The notes beneath the pieces were generated by a model. It searched no databases. It was not told where the DNA came from and was given only the letters and a program-made list of their open reading frames with translations. From Phyllobacterium myrsinacearum (GTDB lineage Bacteria > Pseudomonadota > Alphaproteobacteria > Rhizobiales > Rhizobiaceae): a stretch of DNA of 64,000 nt. Positions 27,801 to 35,190 of the stretch are shown here, in pieces (position 1 is the stretch's first letter; each line of letters starts with the position of its first letter). The stretch covers positions 1-64,000 of the forward strand of contig NZ_PVBT01000001.1 of assembly GCF_002980555.1 (NCBI RefSeq), given 5' to 3'. The translations under genes and the position numbers were made by a program.

Positions 27801-27882
27801 GCCGATGCCCGATGGCGTGATTGAAGTGGAAGTGACCGGAACGGTGTTCTTCGACGAAAAGGGAGAACGGTTGAATGGCTGA
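24877..27882 (+). CDS. soxA: Sarcosine oxidase subunit alpha
   Basis: 1001 residues in three parts: an N-terminal ferredoxin-like fold (RFTFDGQSLTGLEGDTLASALLANG) without cluster cysteines; a central NAD-binding flavoprotein-like domain (VLVVGGGAAGLAAARTAAQAG near 178, and ILATGAIERHMVFANNDRPG); and a C-terminal GCV_T aminomethyltransferase-like domain (from about residue 610) that binds tetrahydrofolate and captures formaldehyde as methylene-THF. This is the full length of the family. The last 8 bp overlap soxG. A neighbouring glyA or purU, common in such operons, is not present here. Confidence 0.97.
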   Translation: MSTTAHSGSNRIAGAGRLVPAKTVRFTFDGQSLTGLEGDTLASALLANGIHLVGRSFKYHRPRGILSAGSEEPNALVDIERDKSRKQPNVRATVQEIYDGLKVKSQNRWPSLTFDVGAINDLFSPMLPAGFYYKTFMWPKFAWKTIYEPKIRAAAGLGVVPGEADTDRYSNRFAHCDVLVVGGGAAGLAAARTAAQAGAKVIICDEQPEAGGALRYETDVTIDGKPGYDWATETLASLRATENVTVLTRTTAFGYYAQNFVGLVERISDHLSNPGSDMPRERLWQVRARKVILATGAIERHMVFANNDRPGILLASAARAYLNQYGVAVGRKVGVYTANDSAYAAAIDLKRAGVDVPVIVDTRDNPSSPVIEEARSLGIDVVTGHAVFSAGGKRRVSSISIRPNRGGSERKVVVDALIMSAGWTPSVHLFSQSRGKVAWDAANERFLPGTYAQDCVSVGACNGSDGLQQALDEAAAAGSKLAGETGFKGKTKALKATGGTDWVLGMIGSAPGAGADTTVKAFVDFQNDVTAKDVRLAVREGMHSIEHVKRFTTNGMATDQGKTSNLHGLAIAAEALNRPIPAVGLTTFRAPFTPVTFGAIVNHARHDLFDPTRRTPMHAWHAAQGAAFEDVGQWKRAWYYPQAGEDMHAAVNRECVAVRNQAGIFDASTLGKIEVVGPDAAKFLELLYTNPWEKLGVGRLRYGIMLREDGFIYDDGVVGRLAEDRFHVTTTTGGAPRVMNHMEDYLQTEFPHLNVWLTSTTEQWAVIAVQGPKAREIIAPLVEGIDLSNEAMPHMSVREGRICGVPTRLFRMSFTGEAGYEINVPADYGRAVWEAVYERGKPLGLTPYGTEAMHVLRAEKGYIIVGQDTDGTVTPQDAGLTWAIGKNKTDYVGIRGLLRRDLVADGRKQLVGLKTKDAHVVLEEGAQIVANPNQPVPMTMIGHVTSSYWSQNCGRSIAMGLVIDGTKRLGETLYVPMPDGVIEVEVTGTVFFDEKGERLNG

Positions 27883-28432
27883 CTTTGCTCAAGCGGCGCA
27901 GCGCGCGCATCCATTGCAGGCCGGCCAAGCCGGTATCGGGTCCGTATCGGTCACCCCGGCTGACAATGCCACCCGCGTGTCGCTGCGGGCGCGGCCCGAT
28001 GCGGTGGCGGCCCTGTCGAAGGCGCTCGGCCTTTCCCTGCCGCTGAAACCGAAGACAACGGCGACTGCGGGCAACCGCGCCGCCCTGTGGATCGGCCCGG
28101 ATGAATGGCTTGTTCTCGATGCTGACGGCAGTTCGCTCGTCGCCGATCTTGCCAAGGTCAAGGTGTTGCATTCCGCCGTCGACGTCTCCCATCGCAATAT
28201 CGGGATCATTGTCTCCGGCAGGGGCGCCGATGCGGTTGTCAATGGCGGTTGCCCGCAGGACCTGTCGCTGGGTGCTTTCCCGGTTGGCGCGGCGTCGCGC
28301 ACGGTGCTCGGCAAGATTGAGATCGTGCTGTGGCGGACGGCCGAGGACACGTTCCGGGTTGAGTGCTGGCGCTCTTTCTCCGGCTATGCCTACGGCTTTC
28401 TGCAGGAAACCGCGCGGGACGTGGCCGTCTGA
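27875..28432 (+). CDS. soxG: Sarcosine oxidase subunit gamma
   Basis: 185 residues of the GcvT-like gamma fold: LPLKPKTTATAGNRAALWIGPDEWLVL is the most conserved part (in pieces LPLKPKT and GPDEWLVL), followed by AVDVSHRNIGI, GCPQDLSL and FRVECWRSFSGYAYGFLQE. Gamma packs against alpha to close the folate compartment. It overlaps soxA by 8 bp. A stem CCGTCTG/CAGACGG at 28425-28443 spans the stop codon and may help end the operon, but no T run follows directly. Confidence 0.94.
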   Translation: MADFAQAAQRAHPLQAGQAGIGSVSVTPADNATRVSLRARPDAVAALSKALGLSLPLKPKTTATAGNRAALWIGPDEWLVLDADGSSLVADLAKVKVLHSAVDVSHRNIGIIVSGRGADAVVNGGCPQDLSLGAFPVGAASRTVLGKIEIVLWRTAEDTFRVECWRSFSGYAYGFLQETARDVAV

Positions 28433-28612
28433 CGGGCAGACGGTCAGCAACGATGATCTTTTTGCCGAATATGCGGGTATTTGACAGCCCCGCGTAATAA
28501 TAGTGTGCAGATTGATCGCCGGTGAAGTTATCGATCACAATTGCGCCGTGCTTTGCCATAATGAGAATGCCGATGGCTGCCGATTCGCGCGGTCGCGTCG
28601 CGAGAGTGGTTT

Positions 28613-29797
28613 ATGGCTGTCAAAAAGCGCCTTGTTATCAATTTTACAGGCTATGAAGGCCTGCATCCCGATGCCGTGCGCGGGCGCTATCTGAATGCCT
28701 CGGCCGATTTCAACACGCTCTGGCACACCAAAACCAAAGCGGGGCCCATGCAGCCTGAGGGGCCGAACATCGCCTCGATGCGGCTCGACACAACCGGGGC
28801 GAACTGGACGGTTGAAACCGAGTTCTGCCAGTATGGCACGGCTGACATCTTCGATGCCTATTGCGCACGCAATGTCGTAACGCGCTTTGCCACCGGCCTG
28901 ATGGCGTTTCTCGATATTCTCATCACCGGCACTTTCTGGCGGTATCTGCGCACAAGCTGGCGGTTCTGCATCTTTTTCATGTGGCCGTTTGCGCTGACCT
29001 GTTTCATTTCGCTGGTCGCGCTGCTGATCGGGCTTGGACCGCTGTTTGGCGGTTTCAGCGCCTACCACATGGTCTGGACCATTCCCCTTGCGCTCGCCAT
29101 CGCCCGCCTCATGATCCGCTGGCCGGGGGAAAAGGTGTTCCTGTCCTATCTCTTGGATGACTGGGTGGCGGCGTCAGACCGGATTTACCGCCGCAGCCCG
29201 GCATTGCAGGAACGGCGCAAGGCCTTTGCCGATCACCTGGCCAGGAAGCTGCGCGAGAGCGGCGCGGACGAAGTGGTCATCATCGGGCACAGCCTGGGCA
29301 CGGTGCCGGCTGTCGAGGCCATTGCCGATGTCTGGCGCAGTGCGCCGCAGCTCATCAGGCAGCAGCCCGTTTCGCTGGTGGCGACCGGCTCATGCCTGTT
29401 GATGATTGCCTTTCATCCGCGTGCAACGGATTTGCGGGAAGATGTCCGGGTTGTCCTGCAGGATACGCCGGTGCTGTGGGCGGAGTATCAGACCATTGCG
29501 GATATCGTGCATTTCTACCGGTCGAACCCGGCAGCGGCGCTGGGGATAATCCCGCGCACCGAGCCGCTGATCCGGCGTATCCGGTTCAAGCACATTCACA
29601 GCGCCAAACGCTATGCGCGTGCCAAGAAGAATTTTTTCAAGATGCACCTTCTGTTCCTGAAGGGCGCGCAGATCCGCAATGCCTATGACATGGGCATGTT
29701 CGTGCAGGGGCCGTTTGCCTTCCAGGATCTGGCCGTGCGTGACAGTGCGGCGCCGCTGGACGATGCCGGGCGGCTTGTCGAGACAGTCCGCGCCTGA
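28613..29797 (+). CDS. Membrane-anchored alpha/beta-hydrolase-like protein of unknown function
   Basis: 394 residues. A soluble N-terminal 115 residues (starting KKRLVINFTGYEG) precedes two hydrophobic segments (FCIFFMWPFALTCFISLVALLIG and YHMVWTIPLALAIARLMI), then a domain with the nucleophile elbow VVIIGHSLGTVPAVEAIADVW, the GHSLG pattern of serine hydrolases. The N-terminal strand VINFTGYEG followed by the elbow domain suggests a hydrolase fold interrupted by the membrane hairpin. The catalytic acid and His are not obvious. Its stop abuts the stop of the convergent MaoC gene (TGATCA at 29795-29800). I do not recognise a named family. Confidence 0.75.
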   Translation: MAVKKRLVINFTGYEGLHPDAVRGRYLNASADFNTLWHTKTKAGPMQPEGPNIASMRLDTTGANWTVETEFCQYGTADIFDAYCARNVVTRFATGLMAFLDILITGTFWRYLRTSWRFCIFFMWPFALTCFISLVALLIGLGPLFGGFSAYHMVWTIPLALAIARLMIRWPGEKVFLSYLLDDWVAASDRIYRRSPALQERRKAFADHLARKLRESGADEVVIIGHSLGTVPAVEAIADVWRSAPQLIRQQPVSLVATGSCLLMIAFHPRATDLREDVRVVLQDTPVLWAEYQTIADIVHFYRSNPAAALGIIPRTEPLIRRIRFKHIHSAKRYARAKKNFFKMHLLFLKGAQIRNAYDMGMFVQGPFAFQDLAVRDSAAPLDDAGRLVETVRA

Positions 29798-30280
29798 TCA
29801 GTCCATTTCCGGGGGATGCTCGAGCACGGCAATGGTCAGCCAGTTGGCGACGAGTGCCGGTTTGATCGAACCTTCGATTTCCAGCGTGACTTCATAATTG
29901 TTGAGCACACGGCCGGACGGGCGGATATCCGCATCGACCAGCTTGAAGCGGGCGCGCACCTGCTTGCCGGATTTGACCGGCGCCATGAAGCGCACCTTGT
30001 CGAAGCCGTAATTGATGCCCATCGTCGCGCCTTCGATCATCGGAAGCGCCTCATAGGCGAGCGTCGACAGCAGCGAGATGGTCAGGAAGCCATGGGCGAT
30101 GGTGCCGCCGAACGGCGTTTCCTTGGCCGCACGCTCCGGATCGGTATGGATGAACTGGTGATCATCGGTTGCATCGGCAAACTTGTTGATCATGTCCTGG
30201 CTGACCACGCGCCATTCCGAACAGCCGATTTCTGTGCCGATGCCGGCTTTCAACTGCTTGAGCGTGATTGCGTTCTTCAT
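29798..30280 (-). CDS. NodN/MaoC-like (R)-specific enoyl-CoA hydratase
   Basis: 160 residues with one hot-dog domain. The hydratase-2 motif FADATDDHQFIHTDPERA carries the catalytic Asp and His, followed by TPFGGTIAHGFLTISLL, which is the wording of the NodN branch of MaoC proteins. NodN relatives hydrate or dehydrate acyl thioesters; in rhizobia one copy affects Nod-factor production, but chromosomal copies are general. The gene stands alone on minus, convergent with the membrane hydrolase, with 130 bp back to the LysR gene. Confidence 0.93.
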   Translation of the reverse strand: MKNAITLKQLKAGIGTEIGCSEWRVVSQDMINKFADATDDHQFIHTDPERAAKETPFGGTIAHGFLTISLLSTLAYEALPMIEGATMGINYGFDKVRFMAPVKSGKQVRARFKLVDADIRPSGRVLNNYEVTLEIEGSIKPALVANWLTIAVLEHPPEMD

Positions 30281-30412
30281 GGTTCCCAGGCTTTCCGAAA
30301 TATTGGATCAGATCGTTGATGGAGGTGTCGATAGACTTTTATGAGTCAAATGTCATCCCTTGCGCGTCACCCCATCGTTTCAAAGCCGGTACTCACCGTT
30401 ATGATCAGCGCG

Positions 30413-31339
30413 TCAAAACGCGAGGGGGCCTTGCATCTTCTTGCCTGACGCCAGTTCAATATGGGCAAGCATGCCTCTGATCAGCGTATCGAAGATCAGC
30501 CGAAAGCGGTGTGAAGACCGCAGGTTTTCGTGCATGGCGATCCAGGTGGGAAGGACGATCGAAAACGCGCCGGGCAGCAGGCGCACGAGGTCGGGATTTG
30601 CCTGGCCGAGACTGTCCTGGCATATGCCGATGCCAATTCCTGACCGGATAGCGGCGAGTTGGGCCAGATTGTTGTCCGTGCGATAGCTGAACTTGAGCTC
30701 ATGCGACATCGGAAAGCGTTTCTCGATGCTGCGTATGAAGGCGGTCTGCCTGTCGAACCCGATGAGCCGGTGATTTTTCAATTCTGCCAGCGTACGGGGC
30801 ACGCCATATCTGGCAAGATAGGCACGGTGCGCGTAGAGCCCGAGCGAAATGTCTCCGACATTGCGCACAAGCAGCGCCTCCTGCGTGGGCTCTGCCATTC
30901 TGACAGCAATATCGACCTCGCGGTTCAAGAGATTTTCGACCGTATCGGAGGCGGATAATTCGATGTGCAGGGCGGGATAGGTCTCAAGCAGCGGCGCCAG
31001 TATCTGCGGAAGGACTTCGGTGCCGATAACCTCACTCGCGCCAATGCGTACCGTGCCTTCCACCGCGTCCCGCTGCGCTGTGGCCAGACGGACAAGTGCT
31101 GCGGCATTGGCAGCCATGGCGGCAGCGTAGGGTTGCAGTTCCAGCGCGGCATCGGTTGCAAGCAGGCCATTCGGCGAGCGGGTGAAGAGCTGGGCACCAA
31201 TAAGGTCTTCCAGCGTATCGATATGCCGTCCGACCGTAGGTTGTGTCAAACCGAGTTCGCGCGCCGCTGCTGACAGCGAGCCATGCCGGATGACGTGAAG
31301 AAAAGTCCAGTAAAGATCCCAGTTCGGCATCTGTTGCAT
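30413..31339 (-). CDS. LysR-family transcriptional regulator
   Basis: 308 residues: N-terminal winged helix-turn-helix (SLSAAARELGLTQPTVGRHIDTLEDLIG, in which AARELGLTQPTVGRHI is the DNA-reading part) and a C-terminal effector domain of two alpha/beta lobes starting VRIGASEVIG. LysR regulators usually control the divergent gene; here that is the epimerase-type SDR 88 bp away, with an AT-rich shared promoter. Two in-frame ATGs (31339, 31330) lack ribosome sites; the first is used. Confidence 0.94.
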   Translation of the reverse strand: MQQMPNWDLYWTFLHVIRHGSLSAAARELGLTQPTVGRHIDTLEDLIGAQLFTRSPNGLLATDAALELQPYAAAMAANAAALVRLATAQRDAVEGTVRIGASEVIGTEVLPQILAPLLETYPALHIELSASDTVENLLNREVDIAVRMAEPTQEALLVRNVGDISLGLYAHRAYLARYGVPRTLAELKNHRLIGFDRQTAFIRSIEKRFPMSHELKFSYRTDNNLAQLAAIRSGIGIGICQDSLGQANPDLVRLLPGAFSIVLPTWIAMHENLRSSHRFRLIFDTLIRGMLAHIELASGKKMQGPLAF

Positions 31340-31427
31340 TATTTATGTATAGCTAGTCAATGAATTTTGTCAATTTTGTTTATCTTATTGCTGGTGCACT
31401 GTTGCCGGAACAACGGAGAAAACGAGC

Positions 31428-32387
31428 ATGCGATCAACAGAGCAGAAGATGGCGCTGGTACTGGGCGCAACAGGTGGCATCGGTGGTGCGGTCGCACGCA
31501 ACCTTCTGAAGCGAGGCTGGCATATCAAGGCCCTGACCCGCGATCTGGCCAAGGCTGCAAAGGTCCAGGGAGATTTCGAGTGGATTGCGGGTGATGCCCT
31601 CAATCCACTCGATGTCAGCCGGGCCGCGGAGGGCGTGTGCCTGATCGTCCATGCCGTCAACCCGCCCGGATACCGGGACTGGGAGAAGCTTGTTGTGCCC
31701 ATGCTCGACAATACCATCGCGGCGGCAAGGCAGGTGGGCGCCCGCGTGCTTCTGCCGGGCACTGTCTATAATTTCGGACCCGACGCATTCCCCGTTCTGG
31801 ATGAAGACAGCCCGCAACATCCGCTCACGCGAAAAGGCGGGCTGCGTGTCATGATGGAGCAGCGTCTGAAGGATGCTTCCGCATCCGGTCTCGACGTCCT
31901 GATCGTGCGCGCTGGCGATTTCTTTGGCCCGAAGGCCGCAAACAACTGGTTTTCGCAAGGGCTTGTCGCGCCGGGAAAGCCGGTCTCGCTCGTCAACAAC
32001 CCCTCAAGGCGCGGCATCGGGCATCAATGGGCGTTTCTTCCCGATGTCGCTGAAACAATGGCTCAACTGGTCGAGCGGGCCGGCAGCCTCCCTCGTTTTG
32101 CGGTCTATCACATGGAAGGGTTCTGGGATGCGGACGGCATGCAGATGGCTGCCGCCATCAGGCGCGTGGTTGGCCGTCCGGTGAAGGTGAGGTCGTTTCC
32201 GTGGTGGATTGTGCCGATCATGGCACCCTTCAATGCGTTCATGCACGAATTGAAGGAGATGCGGTATCTGTGGAAGCAACCGCTGCGCATGACGAACACG
32301 CGGCTGACCGGCACACTCGGCGCCGAGCCGAGGACGCCGATCGACGAGGCGGTGCGGCAGACGCTGTCTGATCTGGGCTGCTTGTAA
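31428..32387 (+). CDS. Extended SDR / NAD-dependent epimerase-like protein
   Basis: 319 residues. ALVLGATGGIGGAVARNLLKRGW is the Rossmann loop (GATGGIG), and HAVNPPGYRDWEKLVVPMLDNTI plus LLPGTVYNFGPDAF are the extended-SDR regions. In place of the usual YxxxK there is RKGGLRVMMEQRL, so catalysis may differ from classical epimerases and the enzyme could be an NmrA-like or reductase variant. GGAG lies 10 nt before the ATG. Divergent from LysR, which is its probable regulator. Confidence 0.88.
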   Translation: MRSTEQKMALVLGATGGIGGAVARNLLKRGWHIKALTRDLAKAAKVQGDFEWIAGDALNPLDVSRAAEGVCLIVHAVNPPGYRDWEKLVVPMLDNTIAAARQVGARVLLPGTVYNFGPDAFPVLDEDSPQHPLTRKGGLRVMMEQRLKDASASGLDVLIVRAGDFFGPKAANNWFSQGLVAPGKPVSLVNNPSRRGIGHQWAFLPDVAETMAQLVERAGSLPRFAVYHMEGFWDADGMQMAAAIRRVVGRPVKVRSFPWWIVPIMAPFNAFMHELKEMRYLWKQPLRMTNTRLTGTLGAEPRTPIDEAVRQTLSDLGCL

Positions 32388-32453
32388 CCGGTCAGATCTC
32401 CGCATCGCGGAGCTGCCGGATCTGCAATGCAATTTGAGGCTGGAGGTTTCGGA

Positions 32454-32528
<75 letters not shown>

Positions 32529-32629
32529 ATCCGACAGGGGCGCATACACCATATTGATTCCGGTCCGTCAATAGGGTTGGAAGAAGTTATCAGGCTTTCT
32601 TCACCGGAGCAGGCAGATAGGGCCTTTGA

Positions 32630-32992
32630 TCAGGCCGCTACCAGCATCTTTTCGATCTCATTGACGAGATCGCGCAGGTGGAAAGGCTTGGAAAGCACTT
32701 TCGCATCCTTCGGCGCCTTCGAATCGGAGTTCAGCGCAACGGCGGCAAAACCGGTGATGAACATGATTTTCAGATCAGGGTCGATTTCCGATGCGCGGCG
32801 TGCCAGTTCGATACCGTCCATCTCCGGCATGACAATGTCGGTGAGCAGCAGTGAGAACGGCTCTTCGCGCAGCCGGTCATAGGCGCTGGCGCCATTGTCG
32901 AAAGGCGTGACGTGGTATCCTGCCTTCTCCAGCGCCTTCACCAGGAAGCGCCGCATGTCATTGTCATCTTCTGCTAGCAGGATTCTCTTCAT
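32630..32992 (-). CDS. cpdR: Single-domain response regulator CpdR
   Basis: 120 residues, one receiver domain and no output domain. Acidic pocket Glu8/Asp9/Asp10, phospho-acceptor Asp52 in LLLTDIVMPEMDG, the switch Thr in MFITGFAA and Lys in SKPFHLRD. The sequence matches the CpdR family, which in Caulobacter and Hyphomicrobiales, when unphosphorylated, primes ClpXP for destruction of cell-cycle regulators including PdeA and CtrA-pathway substrates; CckA-ChpT sets its phosphorylation. Start is ATG 32992 (KRILLAEDDNDMR); a frame running to 33184 has no support. The 274 bp to the divergent amidohydrolase gene hold the promoters. Confidence 0.95.
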   Translation of the reverse strand: MKRILLAEDDNDMRRFLVKALEKAGYHVTPFDNGASAYDRLREEPFSLLLTDIVMPEMDGIELARRASEIDPDLKIMFITGFAAVALNSDSKAPKDAKVLSKPFHLRDLVNEIEKMLVAA

Positions 32993-33266
32993 CAGTCCGT
33001 CCGAATTGTCTATCGCCTGATCATCCCCAGACAGGCGTCCCATCATGCTTAACAAGACGCTTTTTTGGTAAAGATCGCGTGAATGATTTGCTGAAAATAA
33101 GGGGGAACCCCGGAAAAGTCGAGGAAGATCGCAGCCGGACGCGCGAAGAATGCGCGCCGACCGGTCAGCCCCGAAAAGTTCCACCGCCTTTGGCGGCTGA
33201 TCAATTCCCTCCGGGGCGAAGTTGCTCTAAAGTAAGGTATATTCAAGCAAACCGTCGAAGTGAAGA

Positions 33267-34157
33267 ATGACCCTCGAACGCGATTTCCCTGACAAGCTGC
33301 CCTATGAACTGCGCCGGCCGGCTGACCAGCGTATTCCGTTTGTATTCAATTCGCCGCACAGCGGTCAGGTTTACCCGCCGGCCTTCCTGCAGCAGTCGCA
33401 GCTCGATGCGCAAACGATTCGCCGCTCGGAAGACTGTTTTGTCGATCAGCTCTTTGCCGCCAGCGTCATGCTCGGCGCACCAATGCTGGTGGCGCATTTC
33501 CCGCGCGCCTATCTCGACGTCAACCGCGAGCCCTATGAACTCGATGCGAAGATGTTCAGCGATTCGCTTCCCTCCTATGCCAATGCAAATTCGGCCCGGG
33601 TTGCCGGCGGTCTTGGCACCGTGCCGCGCCTTGTCGGCGAAGGGCAGGAAATCTACGCGCAGAAACTGCCCGTCGAGGAAGCGCTCGGCCGCATCGCCAC
33701 GATCTACAAACCCTATCACGCGCTGCTTGCCGGAATGCTGGTGGAAACGCGCAGCCGCTTTGGCTATGGCGTCCTCGTCGATTGCCATTCCATGCCCACC
33801 GGCATCCGGTTTCCGGAGAGCGGCCTGCGCCCGGATTTCATCATCGGGGACCGGTTCGGCACCAGCTGCTCGCCGGAATTGACGCATGCCGCCATCCATC
33901 TCCTGCGCGAGATGGGGTATGCGGTGGCGCACAACAAGCCCTATGCCGGCGGTTACATCACCGAGCATTACGGGCGTCCGCTCAAGCGTTTCCACGCGCT
34001 GCAGATCGAGGTCAACCGCGGGCTCTATCTCAACGAGCACAACTACGAGCGCAAATCCGGCTTCGGACAGCTGCAGCGTGATATCAGCCAGTTCCTGGCC
34101 GATCTCGTCTCGCTGCCGGACTTCCATTTCCTCGATGTTCCGCTCGCGGCGGAATAA
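33267..34157 (+). CDS. N-formylglutamate amidohydrolase family enzyme
   Basis: 296 residues. FNSPHSGQVYPPAF at the start and GVLVDCHSMPTG in the middle carry the predicted metal ligands of the FGase fold, which is related to zinc carboxypeptidases; LQIEVNRGLYLNE supplies the catalytic Glu. FGase removes formate from N-formyl-L-glutamate in histidine breakdown, but the paralogue next to cpdR is found in many Hyphomicrobiales away from hut genes, so its substrate may be different. A GTGAAG box precedes the ATG. Confidence 0.92.
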   Translation: MTLERDFPDKLPYELRRPADQRIPFVFNSPHSGQVYPPAFLQQSQLDAQTIRRSEDCFVDQLFAASVMLGAPMLVAHFPRAYLDVNREPYELDAKMFSDSLPSYANANSARVAGGLGTVPRLVGEGQEIYAQKLPVEEALGRIATIYKPYHALLAGMLVETRSRFGYGVLVDCHSMPTGIRFPESGLRPDFIIGDRFGTSCSPELTHAAIHLLREMGYAVAHNKPYAGGYITEHYGRPLKRFHALQIEVNRGLYLNEHNYERKSGFGQLQRDISQFLADLVSLPDFHFLDVPLAAE

Positions 34158-34185
34158 GACCCGGTTGCTGCGGCCCGTCTGAAAA

Positions 34186-34265
34186 CAAAAAAAGACCGCG
34201 CAGATGCGCGGTCCAAGTCTAGGGAGGAAACGCCCAAGGAGGGCATAGACAGGTCACCCCGTCCG
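34186..34265 (-). ncRNA. mmgR: mmgR / suhB-type small RNA (alpha-r8 family)
   Basis: On minus an RNA of about 79 nt can be drawn: 5' hairpin GCCC/GGGC (34244-34232), then the unpaired 10-mer TTTCCTCCCT (34230-34221), which is the conserved signature of mmgR, then a terminator hairpin GACCGCGC/GCGCGGTC (34213-34194) with seven T. Length, motif, order of parts and position next to an inositol-monophosphatase-family gene all agree with the suhB RNA motif of Rfam. In Sinorhizobium mmgR limits polyhydroxybutyrate granules in response to nitrogen. The C/U-rich motif can pair with Shine-Dalgarno sequences. Ends are inferred from promoter and terminator. Confidence 0.88.
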
Positions 34266-34271
34266 TTAATC

Positions 34272-34299
34272 AATCTATGCTGCATCGCACAAATGTCAA
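34272..34299 (-). promoter_or_regulatory. Sigma-70-type promoter of mmgR
   Basis: On minus, a consensus -35 TTGACA (34299-34294), a 16-bp spacer and -10 TAGATT (34277-34272) place the start near 34265, which gives an RNA of the size known for mmgR. The -35 box lies in the loop of the opposing terminator at 34287-34318. Confidence 0.75.
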
Positions 34300-34318
34300 G
34301 TGATTTGTGCGGTTTTTT
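34287..34318 (+). terminator. Plus-strand terminator upstream of hisN
   Basis: GCACAAAT (34287-34294) pairs with ATTTGTGC (34303-34310) with loop GTCAAGTG, followed by GG and six T. It can end read-through from the N-formylglutamate amidohydrolase gene before hisN, and it overlaps the mmgR promoter on the other strand. Confidence 0.75.
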
Positions 34319-34406
34319 GAGCACGATAATTATGTGCCTAAAAAAAATGCAATAATTTAGCCGACAATGCAGATAAATGAGAAAATTCTGATCGCGAGGA
34401 ACCGTT

Positions 34407-35180
34407 TTGGCCATTGAACTTTCGTTTTTGCGGCGGATTGCCGAAGTTGCGGCAGCGCAGACTTTGCCCCGCTTTCGCACCATTTCGTCCATCGACAACA
34501 AATATCAGGTTGGATTCGACCCGGTCACCGAGGCGGACAGGGAAGCCGAACGGGCGATTCGCGCGTTGATCAACAGCACCCATCCCGGTCACGGCATCAT
34601 GGGCGAGGAGTTCGGTTCGGAGAATCTCGACGCCTCGCATGTCTGGGTGATCGATCCCATCGACGGCACCCGCGCCTTCATATCGGGGCTTCCGGTGTGG
34701 GGCACGCTTGCGGGCCTGACCGTCGATGGCGATGCGGTGGCCGGCGTCATGGCGCAGCCCTTCACCGGAGAGCTGTTCCTGTGCGACGGCACCGCGTCCT
34801 ATTATGAGGGACCGGGCGGTGCACGCCAGCTGAAAACCCGGCAGAACCCGGATATTGCGCAGGCCACGCTGTTCACCACGACCCCCGCTTTGTTCAAGGA
34901 CAAAAAGCGCGAGGCCTATGACCGCGTCGAGCGCAGCGTGCGCATGCCGCGTTACGGGGCGGACTGCTATGCTTATGCCATGATTGCCGCCGGTTTCGTC
35001 GATCTGGTGGTGGAGACCGCCTTGCATCCCTACGATATCGTCGCGCTGGTGCCGATCATCGAAAAGGCGGGCGGCGTCATCACCAATTGGGACGGCGGCC
35101 CGGCGGAAAAGGCGGGTGATATCGTGGCGGCGGGCTCAAAGGAACTGCACGCACAGGCACTGGACCTTCTCAACCGCTGA
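34407..35180 (+). CDS. hisN: Inositol-monophosphatase-family phosphatase, probable histidinol-phosphatase
   Basis: 257 residues. The metal sites of the family are present: GEEFG, WVIDPIDGTRAFISG (Asp-Pro-Ile-Asp-Gly-Thr) and GADCYAYAMIAAGFVDLVVE. The DPVTEADRE segment is the third. Members dephosphorylate inositol-1-phosphate, PAP, or histidinol-phosphate; alphaproteobacteria that lack other histidinol-phosphatases use this HisN branch, which is the best guess here. TTG at 34407 is the start, with GAGGA 6 nt upstream. It is preceded by the mmgR gene on the other strand. Confidence 0.88.
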   Translation: MAIELSFLRRIAEVAAAQTLPRFRTISSIDNKYQVGFDPVTEADREAERAIRALINSTHPGHGIMGEEFGSENLDASHVWVIDPIDGTRAFISGLPVWGTLAGLTVDGDAVAGVMAQPFTGELFLCDGTASYYEGPGGARQLKTRQNPDIAQATLFTTTPALFKDKKREAYDRVERSVRMPRYGADCYAYAMIAAGFVDLVVETALHPYDIVALVPIIEKAGGVITNWDGGPAEKAGDIVAAGSKELHAQALDLLNR

Positions 35181-35190
35181 ATGCTCACGT

